A stretch of 64,000 bases of DNA from Taenia hydatigena (taxonomy: Eukaryota; Platyhelminthes; Cestoda; Cyclophyllidea; Taeniidae). How positions within the stretch are numbered: the first letter of the stretch is position 1; each line of letters starts with the position of its first letter. The stretch spans positions 19,508,369-19,572,368 of the forward strand of contig JADWOT020000005.1 of NCBI GenBank assembly GCA_036345935.2. Direction: 5' to 3'. Shown here one piece after another: positions 1 to 13,700 of the stretch. A program made the position numbers and the translations under genes. Below the pieces are notes generated by a model. The model did no database searches. It was not told where the DNA came from and worked only from the letters and a program-made list of their open reading frames with translations.

Positions 1-3000
1 TTGCGCTAACCAAGAATCTTCAGAAAGCAAAATGGCGTGTCTCGTCTGAAGTGCCATCATATGCCTGTTCAAGCACTAGTCGGATACATTTAGAAGGCTC
101 CCCTTCCACAATTCTCTTGAGTCACTACCACTGCCACCGAGATGAGCTAAATTAATGGCCCTAGTATTATACCCATCCTTAGTCCCCCTTTACCCTTTTG
201 GAGCTCGAGCAAGCATTTCTTTAACTAGAATGGGCTCGATATGGCATTGTCTCCTACTAATTTCTGATCATGCCTACATCTGGCACGCCCTCAGGGCTGC
301 TCCTCTGTAAGGGCATGTGCTTTAGGCTTGTAGATAGTATTGGCAACCTAGTTCCTCTATTGCTTGGAGTCGTCCAAGATCTGCTTCACCTTCTAATAAA
401 TTTCCGTAAATGCATTATCAACTAGTTGATTGATTGGAAGAGGAAGTGCGCTTCTATGCTCCACCATGATGGCTTTCATCTTCAAGGCAAAGGCTGGATA
501 CACATTAATATCTTTAGTCCTCGAAGGTGGTCATGCCAACGAGTAATATTGTCTCGGATCATCTCATCTTCGCAAATTGGTTTTTTTTTGAGGAACATCT
601 TTTACGAACTGCACCATATGACAATAGCTCTCGTCTTTTGAGTTTTTTTCAAATCAAACCCGTGATGATAATAAATAGGATTGTCCCACCTGCTACCTTC
701 CTCGACGCCCGGTGTCCATTTGAAATGCCATGCTCCAATGATTGAAGTATGCTATAGTCTTGTCTGATTATGGCCGCCTTGCCACCGTACTCGGAGCATT
801 GCTACGGGCAGTCGTCAAGTTGGCTCACTTTAGCTACCCCTTTACTATCTTTGAGTGATGGCAAGGTTGGTGGTTATTCATCAATGTAGTACCAAACGAA
901 TGTGAGTACAGGTTGAGTGACAACCACACTACTAAAATAATCCTAATTTATCCTAATCATTAGCGAACACCTTTATATGGGCTCACGCTTGCTGCAAGGA
1001 AGTGGTGATGTTCATAAGGCCTTGAGAGCACTTCGCACAGGCTGTTCAGTAAAAAGTTTATGGGCGACTCATGTTCAATCACAGAGAGCGGCTTTTTTAA
1101 ACCTTATGGAAACCGCAGCACGGGTAGGTGGCATTTTATGCGCAGACACGTATTTCATCGGTGCAATGCAATATGCAGGGCTGATGACTCCAACATCGCC
1201 TCTCAGATGACTCGGCTAGTGCATCGACTGATGGCAACGCTTAATACTGTAGTGCGAAAACAATAATTCGGACATTTTCACGTCACTCAACTTATCTACG
1301 CCGATCATACTTTGAGAGGTTGACCATTTGTCAAGGTGATGAGGCTTGTTGCAACCAAGGGACTAGGTGGTTAACGAACTTTTTGTTGAGCTTGACGCGA
1401 GTTCTGCTTGAACCAATAGAGTATGCACTGTATGACTGCCGGGATTTTGAGTTCATTCAACTCTACGTAGTTCAGAGGGTTACTAACACAGGCCTTTAAC
1501 AACGTCAACTCTCCTGCTAACATCGCGTACTAATCCATCTAATGTTGTTCCACGTCCGGCTCCCATGGCGATGCAGCCCACTCTTCAGCCGATAAAGCAG
1601 AGTCCCGAAGGCACTTTAATCAGGCTCTCAGTTGAGTTTTCCCAATATGGCCGAATACAACGGCGGTCTCCCATTTTAGGATATTCTGTGTATCTTTCTT
1701 AAGGCTGTAGAACCAAACAGCCCAACCTTCACTAGCCGAAAGGAGGTAAACTAGCAAGTGGGCATACTCCCATGGGCCTCTGGTTACTAATGCGTGTAAG
1801 TTGCAAACGCAGCCATCGAATTTTAATAAGTTGCAAGTAGGATGCTTCATGCAAACTAGACTGTATCATGGACGCCATGAGACGATTGGCGTTTCAACTA
1901 CACTGATACCAGACATGGAGAGTGTTTCTTTGATAATACCCATTGAAAAGTGTTGATAGCCACGGCAGGCAGAGTAGATAGTAACACAGGCCACAATCTA
2001 TTCAGTGGGATGCGCTTGCAGGAATAGGTACAGAAAAATTAGTCTTTGGAGCTTATACTTACGCCCCAACAACGCGTCAATCACCCTCCTTTGCCTGCTG
2101 ATCATCTGGCCGACTAAAATCACTGACGTAATAACGACTGTAGCGGAAAGCAAAGAAACTCAAACATGACCCTTGCCGTCCTCAAACCATTCACCAATGC
2201 CTCACTTCACTCTGAGACACGAGTCCTCTGTCACTAATCGAAGTTTTGCATCTGTGTTTGTCGTGAACTCCATCGAACCCCCACAATTGGATAATCTAGA
2301 TATGGTCATTTGACATCATAACATACGTCAATCAACCGAAGCAGATGTGCAATGAGAAACACATTTAATACACATACGTCCAACTGTTAGCTACCGAGGG
2401 CTGAGTGCTCTCAAGTCACAGAGTCCGATTACGAATACGTCGGTGGTCTTGAAGTCTATTCTGAGTCTGAAACTGTATTTGAGACCAAATCCCACCTCGG
2501 AATCGAGTCCGAGTTCATTGCTCACCTCCATCATGCTTGTATGTGGTGAGTGACCTTGGACGTAAAGTGATTATTAGTGCGCTTAGAACGCAGTCCAATG
2601 TGAAATCAGCCAATTAAGGGGGGGAGGGGGGAGATTTAATGAGAGGGTGACTTTTAGAGTATGCAGAAAAGTACTTAGAGATGCATAATCCCCTAAAAAA
2701 TCCAACACAAACTCTCCAACAAGTCGCAGGCATCCACAGCGCCACTCCACCCTACATTTCACCGACGAGAATGTACTTTGTATGTGCGTGTTTGTACGAG
2801 TAAGTAGGTGGAATGTTGACACTTTCTAAAAGTTGGGGAGCGGTTGGCTGCGATTTATCTACCCAACCAAAACAATTCCGCTAAAACGTGTGCAAGTAAA
2901 CAAATTCTTGGAGAACAGGTTGGTTAAGCCAATCAGTGGCAGAAAAGTGCTATTCCTACTAGCCAACAGAAGACCTTGGACCTTGCGCTGCAAAGCTTGC

Positions 3001-4553
3001 CCTTGGGTGAAGAATGCATCACTTTTTAAGGGCGAGGGAGAAGGAGAAGAGTGGGCAATAGAGGAGTAAAGGGTGATAAAAGGAAAAATGAGAGGAAGGT
3101 AGGAGATCAGATATAGCTGTACTCTACCTTCATCTCATTTTGATGGTGTATACTCTCCTCATTGTAATGAATTCCTACTCATTCTAGAACGTCAGGCTTC
3201 CAATAAGTCCCGACTAACTGGCTGAAGTTACAGACCAATGTCCCATGCTAAAGCATGCCTGCCGGAAAATAACGTACTCTGCCTCAAAGCCTTGCCTATC
3301 GCTTAGACGTTTGTTGAGAGCTGGACAGGATCCATTACGTATTCACATTTCCCGTAATGGCGTTTCTATCACCTAGCAAAGCATTACAAGAAGCTCATTG
3401 CAGTGCAAAATTACCGCATTTCTTTATGCTTTTACCCAAATTGCAGCCCACCAGCACTCTTGATTCGAAAATGACAGACGAATTGAAATTTTGTCCCGCG
3501 TAATCTGTTTTGTGTCACCTCTCTGGTGCAAATGGATGCAGACCCTAAAATATGTTTTTCATCGTTACGAAAGTTTTAGACTATTTCTGCTCTCCAGACT
3601 CTCTCAAGACATGGAATCTCGATGAGCCCCTCCCGATTGGCACTCTGACCAATCCTATTACCAACCGCTCACAAGCCAAGGTCAATCACTTACCATAACT
3701 ACACGAAAGGGAAGACAGTCGTCTTTTCTTTGTAGCCACTAGGCACATACACGCTGTCTGAACCTCCTTTGCGCCTTCAATAGGTCGGTCAGTAAAAGCG
3801 CCCGTTATGAAGGTTTTGTTGATCACCTGACTGATTGAAGGACTTGATAAGAGTAGTCTTCAGAGATACTCCACAAGCATGACCTAATGAAACAAGCTAG
3901 GTGTGATAACTGGATTCAGCTAAACCGGCTAGGTACGTGGCTACTGTTGGTTTCGTGCGATGTCTTCAGTATGAGCTCTATGATTGAAATTCACTCGAAG
4001 ACTCCCGCCATCTAAGGTGGGAGAGCGATCACGGAGATTGCCGGGGACAAGACTCAATACAGGGAGAGAGTATGTGCCAGAAGCAAATGTCGAAACCGAC
4101 TTCGCAAAAAATCCCGTTTGACCTCTACGGTTGTTGGACTGCCTATGGTACCGATCCTCTTGGTCTTTCATTGTCATCGGTTGTCAAATCGGGTACCACA
4201 CACTATTAACTTTTACAACAGGTCGAAGTGGACGCAAAAGCAGCAGCATTCCATGCATAATTCGTATTGGATACCCTCAAAAGGGAAAAAAATAACACAG
4301 CAAGCACAGGTATATCCTAACACTTGAAAAAGACATTAACACAGTCCATCTCAGTTAAGGTTCGCAACATTAGTACGCGAGAGGGTACGTGTAGATCCTG
4401 TGATTTTTCCAGAAGTGTGAATGTATCCGGACAGTGGAAATGGAAGTGGAGCCATAAAAGATTGAAGGGGGGAGTGAGAACAGGAGCGACAGAGTACACT
4501 GAGTGGTAACTGGGTTCATGAAGTGGAAGAAGTTCTAATTAACGTATCGTCCC
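1..4553. other. 3' flank of the multiplexin-like gene; no recognisable gene
   Basis: Only short open frames on both strands. Two look moderately protein-like (plus 977-1210; minus 1620-1850) but have no family signature or splice partners. A stretch at about 2410-2560 is rich in GAGTC/GAGTCCGA words. The multiplexin 3' UTR must lie in its right end, but I saw no clear AATAAA signal. Confidence 0.5.
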
Positions 4554-4785
4554 CTAATTTGGTGAGATTTGGATGCACAATACACTGCATCGTTTTGCGC
4601 AGGACTCTTCGTACAGATTTGATTGGTCCAAGAAACCTGTTGCGTTGGCGTTCATTGGTATGTGCACAGCCAATCCGCTCTCCATGGGACTATGCGTCTG
4701 CCAATTGCGGCACTTCGATCGTGCAGCATACGCATAGTCGCCGTTTAGATAAATTGGCTTGGCTCCAATCCATGCACATGGGACC
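4554..4785 (-). CDS. Multiplexin-like gene exon 18: endostatin C-terminus and stop
   Basis: 232 nt from the acceptor ATTCCAG to TAG at 4554-4556. VPCAWIGAKPIYLNGDYAYA aligns with the endostatin 'w..KsvWHGs' segment. SKCRNWQT, EESC and VLCIQ hold three of the four conserved disulfide Cys. Two further Cys (VPC and KRC) are extra. The exon follows a 1.26-kb intron. Confidence 0.95.
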
Positions 4786-7700
4786 CTGGAATTAACAAGA
4801 GGCATAAAGTGTTTGGCCTTTTCAACTACACTACTTAGAAGCAAAGTGCGAAATCCACATTTTGAGATTGTGAAGTACTATTGCCGCTCCTTGATTGGAT
4901 AAGACATTGCAGGTGGCTGTTACTTAAACTTATCATTAAAGGAGTCTAGTAAACGCAAACTTATTGCCTAGCATCGTTACTTAATGCTCAAATGTCAAAC
5001 AAATTGTGAATGCTGAATACCTGACCAGCCATTAGGAAGCTGATGAGTCCTAAATCCGATTGGGTAATGCAATAGAAAAATGGTCCAATGAATACCTAAC
5101 TATAAGAATCATCCATTTAGCGATAACCTAAAAAATTATCAAACCAGACTAAAGCCTGAGACAGCACCAGATGCTAATTTTTGAAATGTAAATGTAAAAA
5201 TCAACTGTTTATCCGGAGAAAATTGGCATCGATTGCTTTGGAAGGTGCAAAATCCTACCTATCCATTTAATTTCTTAGTTAAAACAACCCTCAAGTATAG
5301 TCCCTTTGGGAGTTGAATGGCATTACTTTAGGAGAAAATTCAACTCTTATAAAACGTTTAGCTCTTAGAAGTCTAGACCTAGTTCATGAGTTTGTCTGAT
5401 GGCAATGTCAAGGTGATAATCAAAGAAATGTGAGGCTCTTCACTTGAAATCTAGAGAAATGTCGTCCGGAAAATATGGAGGAGGATAAAGGCATTATGAG
5501 CCAGTGTCCTCTTCTCACCTTCCATTTCCTCTCTCATCCCAAAATGTGGCATAAAATCTTCCCGAGGGCAAGCTTTGCACCGCGAGTTATGAGGTTTCGT
5601 AGTGGCTAGTAAGAACAGAACTCCCTTCCCTTTAATTGCAATCGATAGACTCGCTTACTTGCACACCTTTTGACTGTATCAAATTGGATGGATTCTTCAC
5701 AACAACTTTGATACACAGCTTCTGGGACTTGAGAATCGAAATAACCTTATTTCATAATGATGAAATATTTTAACAAATCTCATGGATGAAGCTTCGTCCG
5801 TGGTTCTTACCACTTGCAAACAATCACATAGAATACAAGAAGTCATAGCCTTACTGATGCGCAAAACGACACGAATCTTCGTTATTCTGTAAAAGGGGAC
5901 TTGCCATTCGAGCTAACTTGCTACATTCCAAAAGTACGATTCACTCGATGAAATTCTAGACATCACTGCTTATCACCATTCGGTTGTTTTGAATTTCATA
6001 TTGTCAACAGTGATTTAACAAGACATTAAACGATAAGTGGGCTCACGTTGGATCCGAGTCAATCTCCTTTCCTGCAAATGTGTAAATCGGAGCTAGGGCC
6101 GGTTGTTCGCCGTTGATCAGGTGCATAAAATCATTGAACAGTATTCTTCCCTACATGTGTTGAAAGTGCTCAGTTATTGTTATGACAATGTTCATTCAGT
6201 GTGGACTTTCAACTTACATTGCGATTAACGATAGGCATGTCGTAACGGTACATAGGTGGAACAACATAGTCCATATTGAACATATCTGTGCTCATGAGGG
6301 GATAGAAGACATGGGAGATGTTATGGCGCCTGGCAGCCCTTTGACAGGCAAAGATGGCACTTGAATGACCACCGGTTATTTTGGCACCGAATCGCAGTTC
6401 ACCGTTCAACGGCTCATTATGCGCGACCAACATGAGCTTCAATGAACATCAGAACGCAAGTAAGGATAACAAAAAGTGTTACTCTTAACTTGTCAGTAGC
6501 AAACTTCTTACGCTCTTTCCGACGAGGCTTTCGGCTAAAGCTGGTATCGATGTTGTAGTGGTTGTCTACAATAGCAAAAAACAAATTTTTCGAAACACAA
6601 ATCTTTTTAACATACCTCAGTATATTCACAACCAGGGCACCTATTTTGCAGGTCAGTTTAAGTTAGCTTGAAAAAACACGAGAGCTTTCGCCTGGCATAT
6701 TTTACCATAGGCCTGAGTTTTTAGCACTAGATCCCTGATTTTCATTGACACTACCCCTCTTCTTCATGAAGCCACTTAACTCAGAGACAGAAAGTGCAAT
6801 TCTCAACTCAAAAAAGATAATGACTATGATAAATTCCAGAGCGAAAAGCTAGTAGCTGTCCCGATTACTCCATCTTACCGTTTCAGGCGTTGGAATGCGA
6901 ACAGATTCACTCTGTGTGTTCTGCAAAAGAAAGTGGCATAAAAATAGTTATGCAAGGGCAAATTAATTTAAAAACACTGCCAGTCGAGTACCTACCAACA
7001 CAAACTAGGTCAACTTAACAATTAATAGGGAAATATAGCCTCTTTGCGTCCAGACATCTGTTAGAACACGCCTTTATTAGTTGATCAAGGGTTCTGAGTA
7101 GAATATTATTCATTATCTGCCTTAATGGTTTATGCCTAAAAAATATTTGTTTATCAAAGGTGCCGGACGAAACGTGATGCAAAATTTTAAAAAGTGTGAG
7201 TGGAGTGGGCGGGAGGGGGGAAGATGGCTTTGAAGAATGGCCCTTTCTGTGTCAGTGCACATGACCTCCAATGTCGCGTCATGATGTGTCGGACTGATCA
7301 CGAATTACGGAGGTTGATGCAAAGCTGTAATTTTAATACTTAACAGGTGGCTGCCAACTCACCATTTTGCCTTTTTTCCCAAAAAATTGATCCAACATAC
7401 CATATCAATTTTTCGCCATATATTTTTCTTTTCATCAGTCTTGAGGAAGAACGAATCTTCGGCACTTAAGTAGACCATGCTTCCTGGTGCCAGAGAGTAG
7501 GCGACCTTGGCCAAGACACTCTCATTATTCATAATGATTGCCTATTAAAAGGCAAGAAAGAATGATCACCTAAGAAAATGGCGAGGAAGGAGACAGTCAG
7601 TTCTTTAATGAAAGAAATTTCGTAGCACCAAATCATTACCTTAAAGAAAGTGATGCCTGACCAATTTGAGTAAACCGGAAGCAAACAAGTGCAATTCAAA

Positions 7701-10700
7701 CGCCATAGTAACTTTAATGACAATTGGCTCAAACTGTTTCTTGTGTCTATTTGATGGCTTCTTTTCAAATTGGTACTGCTCACAACTTTATCAAATGATC
7801 TGACCCATTGATTAAGATTAGCCAAAAGTGGCAGGCCAGTAGGCGTCTCCTCCATACTCCTTAATATGGGAAATTCTTTGAGTCCCATGAGATAGTGGCC
7901 TAACCGATGCCTTGAATCGGCTTTAAACCATGCATCCAAAAGGGTACGAGCAATCAATTTTGATCACATCACCTTCCCGTAGATGTGCTGGCTGATCGCT
8001 TTACTCGATACTCGAGAAAAACCATCCGTGTTAGTTCTGTCCCAAAAAACCAGCAAATTGGCATGAAAATCACCACTTCAATGCAGTTTTTCAGGGTAAC
8101 GGATTGACATCTTGGCGCATTACTTTTCCCAATGAAAAAAAGAACTCACTCCATTAGACATATCCTTGAGAGCACCAAGAATATGCTGTGACGATGAGCT
8201 AATATTGTAGGGAGGCTTAGAGGTGGTCACCGGTGCAGGACATTGACAATCACTGTTTGTAGGACAGATGCAGCTGGGTTTGTAACGCTCAAAAACTCCC
8301 TAAAATCGGAGTGAATGGGTTTTTAGGATAGTGCACGGTGGGATATAAGTGAAGAAGAGAAAAAGAAGGCAACTAACCGGTCGATCAAAGTACTCATTGA
8401 TGACGTCCCTAACTACTCGGAGGAATGACGGCGTCCTAAACAACTCATCATAAACGTCGTCTCCTGGTTTTGGTTGGTCGAGCTGAAATTAAAAGGCCAA
8501 GGACATGTGACATCAAGGTATTCCTTTGAAGATAGGCTTTAGTTAGTTAAAATTTATGAATATTTTATTACTGATGGATAGTTTAAACTGAGTGATAATC
8601 GCAGAAGTAGGCTTTCTGTCGAAACACTATCTTCATGTGGCTTTTTATTTAGTTCTGCATTTTGATTCAACGAACATTTAAGCCTCACCGTTGGACTTCC
8701 TTCGCGCCATGCCAGTAACCCCTTAGGCCTCATATAGGACTCTAAGCGCTGCTGTGATGGCAGTTGCAAACAGGCCTGATCTTAAAACACCTCCATTCTA
8801 ATGCTTATTACTAAGTGATGGTGAGAGAACCTCCAAGGACCCCTTACAAAAGGGCTGAAAATGTCGTCAACCTCTGACAATTACCCCATTTTGTGTTCTG
8901 CAGGGATGACGTTACCATTTTGAAGGCACGCTAGCCATGAACAAACTGAAAAAAGTTCTTTAAGGAAATGCCTGCGATGCCTACGTGAAGATGTTAATTA
9001 ATTGAACACGAGAAAACTATTCCACCTCACGTCTAGTTGGATGAAATCCAGAGATATACGACCGGACAGCACTGAAGTGAGAACAAAGTAGTAAGGAGGA
9101 ACAGATGCGAAATCGCATCCCCTCAACACTATTTTAAATCCCAAATTTTACTAAGTGGTCCTTTTTTAAGCTAGTTTCCTTGCTACTAGTCGTGGGCATA
9201 AGAGATAGTCAGCATATTTATCTTCCCTTGACTTGATTTCTCAAACAGGCAGAAGCTCCATTACAAGCTGAACTGTCAAGACAGTCCAAAGACGTCGTGG
9301 CCATATATCTTTTCCATTGCGCCCAAATTCGGGGACGGGTGCGGTTGGTTTATGGGTGCTGTTCCCATAGGACCAACTACGAAGTGATGGTCGATGTGGA
9401 ATATTGATCAAAAGGAAAAAGGGCTAGTGTAACAATTTGTTGGTTTAACTCTGTGTTATAATTATGTGAGGGCATAAGGCTTCGTAATTATGCTTCTGTC
9501 CTGCTGCAATTACTTGCTCCTACTTTCTTCACCTCTAAATGATCCAAAACATGTTGCCTCCAGCTGGGCTGTCTCATGATAAATCTCGTTAAAGGAAGAA
9601 ATTTTTCTCACCTCATTATTGCGAAGTTTGCTAAGAAGCTCCTGCAAAAGAGCACGATGAAAAAAAGGATAATCGGTTTGTCACCTTTCAAAGCTTGCCA
9701 TCCACCAATGCCAAAGATTTAACCTACCGGAGTTAAAAGCCTTTCCAGACATTGACAATCTGGTTGTAACTATGACAAATTAGAAGAAAATAGATAATTT
9801 TGCAATAAATAAATTCACAGACAGTCGTAGAAAATCGATTAATTGATTTGATGACTTCATGTAACACCTGGCCAATTGGAAAAATTGATATATTTAGCCA
9901 ATCCAGTTGAGAATATATGAAAAATTTGTGCATACTTTCAGTTTTTAGATAAATGAAATAGGTCTAACTCGCCACATTCACATCCACATTGGTTGTGCTG
10001 ATGTCAGGAAAGTGTAGTTGATGTACCCACAGGAGAGTTATTTTTGACCTCTAGAGCCTTGCAATACCTTCATTTTCGCCGCATATTATTCCTTACTCCA
10101 GTAAAATTTTGTCATTTAAATGAAGCGGAAACATTTGCTTAGTGATAAAAGCGAACAAAAGGATGTCATTCCATCACGATAAATATTTAACCTGCTTTAA
10201 TGGTTACCCATACAAAAGTAATAAAATAGCACTTAGCTGGGGAAACTCACAATTTCTTGAGCCGCTGAAAACAATAATAAACCAATATTATTGCAAAACT
10301 ACCAAAAAATAATAACTTTCAAAAACCTTATGCTGATTACTTACATTTGTCCTTGGCCTGTTCGTTTAAGTATGAAAACAAAAAAACGAGGGTTACTGAA
10401 CGCGCCATTTCGACACAAGGCAGCTAGCAAATGCAGAGCGCAAGCGATAGCAAGCTCTACTGATTTAGCACCTAAGTAGTATGATGCACGGTAACGTGAA
10501 CGCGTATAAGCTCAATGCCACATGCAATAACGTTGAACCACACTGAGCCCCCACATTCAGCAGCGCCTTGATTGAAGCAAAACACCAAAACGCAGATGCC
10601 TCCGAGGCGTTACCGATTCTTCTGGTTTCGGATCTTCTGCCAGAGCTGGTGGCTCGGTAGATGTTTCTAAGCTAGATGTGGAGTGAGTCGTTTCTCCACC

Positions 10701-13700
10701 AATGTCATCGGGTGGGATCATATTCATTTGCTCTTCTTGACCCTGACTTTTAGAACCTGGGAGGTATATACCTTCCTCTGTGGTAAGTGTGATATTTTCC
10801 TCCTCCTCAGGACCCTGAAAAGGTGGAATCTCAATGAGTGCCTCATGATGCGGTTCTCTTTCCTCTGGTGGCATTGTTGATGTTTCTTCTGCAGGAAAGT
10901 TTTCCAACTCTGGAACTCCAAAATTCTCCTCTGAGGTCATTGTTCTGCCTTCCTCCTGGTAAAGGGGATCTGGCAATTTATAATATTCATCTGAAGCCGG
11001 TGTCATGGCAGTGCAATTTTCGGACGGGTGTGAATCTAATGTGGCTTCCTCCTCGTCAACCACTTCATCTACCTTGTCTTTTAAAATGTCCGACTTCTCT
11101 TCTACCGTTGTCATGGTTACTACAACTTCTCTGTTCACGGGGTCTGTTGCAATCCCAAAATCACCGCTTTCCTCATACACATGGTCGGCCGGATCTCTTC
11201 CTTCATTTTTCTCCGTAATAGGCGGTGGTTCAGTGAGTACAAAGGCTGGACTACCTTCTGTCTTTAATTCCATGTCTTCTGTTTCGGGCGCTTTGGTAGT
11301 AGGTATCTCCTCCTCTTTTGATGGACTCGGAGTGGCTGCTGCTTCGTCCGCTTCAGAAGTAGGTGTAGATTTTTCATTCTCAAGAGAAAGTTCAGCTTCC
11401 TCTGATCCAACTCCTGCAATCAGCGATTCGCCCACACTCTGTGTAGTTTCCTGATTTTCTTTTAGTTCCTCCTCCTTTGTAAAATAAGAAGGGGTAGCAG
11501 CTTTATCTGCGCTAGAAGGCTCCTCAAAAGGATACTCAGCACCTCCAATATCCTTTTCAACTGTAGACAATGCCTCTTCATCCGTCGAAGGAAGCGATGA
11601 ACCCATTTTAAACGGTTCTTCTTCTACTGAAGTAGGTGTCTCTTCTCCCTCCCAAAGAGAAGGTGAGGTCACTGTTGACGATCCATTTTCTTCCTCAGAA
11701 AAAGAAGACAAAGTCACGGTAGTTAATTTCTCTTCTTTCTCCAAGAGAGAAGGTGAAGTCACCGTAGGAGATCCCTCAAACTTTTCAGAGGAAGAAAAAG
11801 GTAATGTTGCAATTGGCAGTCCTTCCTCTTCCTTCAGAGGAGAAGATGAAGTCACTGTAAAAGACACTTCTTCTTTCTTCAAAGGAGATATTGAAGACGG
11901 CGTCCACAGTCCATCCCTTTCCTCCAAAGGAGGGGATGAAGACACCGAAGACGGTTCCTCTTCTTCCTCCGTAAGGGGAGGAGATTGAGTCAGTGTAAAT
12001 AATCCCTCCTCTTCCTCTAAATAAGGTAGTGAAGGCAGCGTCCACAGTCCCTCCCCTTCCTCGAAAGGAGGAGATGAAGTCGCCGTAGACGACCCCTTCT
12101 CTTCCTCCAAAGAGGGAGTTAAAGACACCGTAGGCGGTTCCTCTTCCTCCCCCAAAGGGGAAGATGAAGACACCGTAGACGATTCCTCCTCTTCTTCTAA
12201 AGGAGAAGTTGAAACATCTGTAGATGGTGCTTCTTCTTCCTTCAAGGGAAGAGCTGAAGTTAACTCTTTCTTCATTTCCTCTTCTTCAACAGGAGTTGTT
12301 GCGGAACTGTCTGGGTGGAAACTTGCAAAACATTCACCAGTTTCCTTATTTACGGTAAGGACGACCCCGGTCACCGCTTCAATTGCAAGTACCTGATCCT
12401 CAGATTCCGTAGTGGGCATTTTCACTTGCTCACCATTAGCCAAATAGAGCACACCGTTCTTAACCTCTTGAACTAAATTAATGTCACCTGTTTCTGCACT
12501 TTGCACTGTCCATTCACCCTGGTACGAGTCCACCTGGATAATTGCATTGTCGAGAAGGATTTCGAAGCTCGAACCGGCACCATAATTCCGTATTGTCTCC
12601 AAAGGAATACCATCCGAAGACTTTCGAGACATTATTGGTTCAGAGGTTTCCAAATTAAGAAGAGTAGTCGTTCCCCTTAGCAAGTTAACAGACACGATGG
12701 CGTTGGATATGGCATCTTCAGGAGGATGAAAACCTAAAATATCTCGAACGGAAATAGAGCTTCCATTTTCAAATAGTAAACGGCCATTTTCCAACCGAGC
12801 TCCGGGAACAAGGCGGTTTTCCTTTGTATTCAACACTCGGACACTCATATCAGAGAGATCCACCATAGGGACTAAATGACTAAAATCAGGCTTTTCGGTC
12901 GTCGAGCTTGTAAATTCAACCAAAGTTGTAGGAAGATAAGCAGCTGCGGTAGTAGAAGGAGTTGTATCCGTTTCAGAAAATTCGGTAGTTGGTACTGTTG
13001 TAAGTGATGGCACAGGCGGTAATGTTGAAATAGATGATTCGGGCTCAGATGTGGTCGTTGTAAGGAAATCAACTTCATCAGGAGAGGTAACCTAGGGCGT
13101 AAGGAAGTGCTTAAAAAAAAGGTAAGATAAAAGATTCAATTAACACGGAGACTTCAAAACGATTAGCCGAAAAAAATTGTCAAATCACAGCTAAAAAACA
13201 CCAAAAAAAAAACGAAAGATTGAGAAACAAAATCCCAGGAAGTGCAGAGTGAAGAAACGGAAAAGTCGAGTGAACAGGTGATGCAAGCGAAGCTAAAACA
13301 AAATTAAAAAAAGCCAAAAAACATCACCTGAACACCAACAGACCCCATTGCACGTGAAAGTAGTTCACAAAACAAGGCGATATTCGATGGACAAGAAGTA
13401 AGAGGAACCGGTGACGAAAACAGATATGAAGACGAAATATTACGCCGCGAAAATTCGCTTTCCGTGGTAAAGAGGGAGAGATCAGCGGCTAGTGTGGTGG
13501 GACTTTCACTTGTGATGTCGGATAGTGCTTCGGGTTGAGGCGTGGCCTCCGTCGATGCGTCGGTGGCGACACCCCTGACATCGATCTCTACTGCCTCTAC
13601 TTCCTCAGGTTGAGGTGTCACCTCTGCCTCAATCGCCGTCGCTACACCTTCTGTCCACGCGGATGTGTCAGATGCGGCTGCTGTGGTGCCACCTTCACTT

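Noticed and set aside
1..2200. Degenerate retrotransposon suspected from protein-like short frames
   Set aside because: I could not find a reverse transcriptase, protease or integrase motif on either strand, so the call is not supported.
7529..7957. 142-codon minus-strand open frame
   Set aside because: It lies in the intron between exons 12 and 13, overlaps the acceptor of exon 13, and has no domain pattern.
9640..9740. Possible collagen exon suggested by clustered CC on the plus strand
   Set aside because: The CC positions do not keep a 9-base period, so no Gly-X-Y frame results.
10683..12045. Other open frames on both strands over exon 8
   Set aside because: They follow the composition of the acidic minus-strand coding frame read in other phases; only the 10586-13091 frame connects by splice sites to neighbours.
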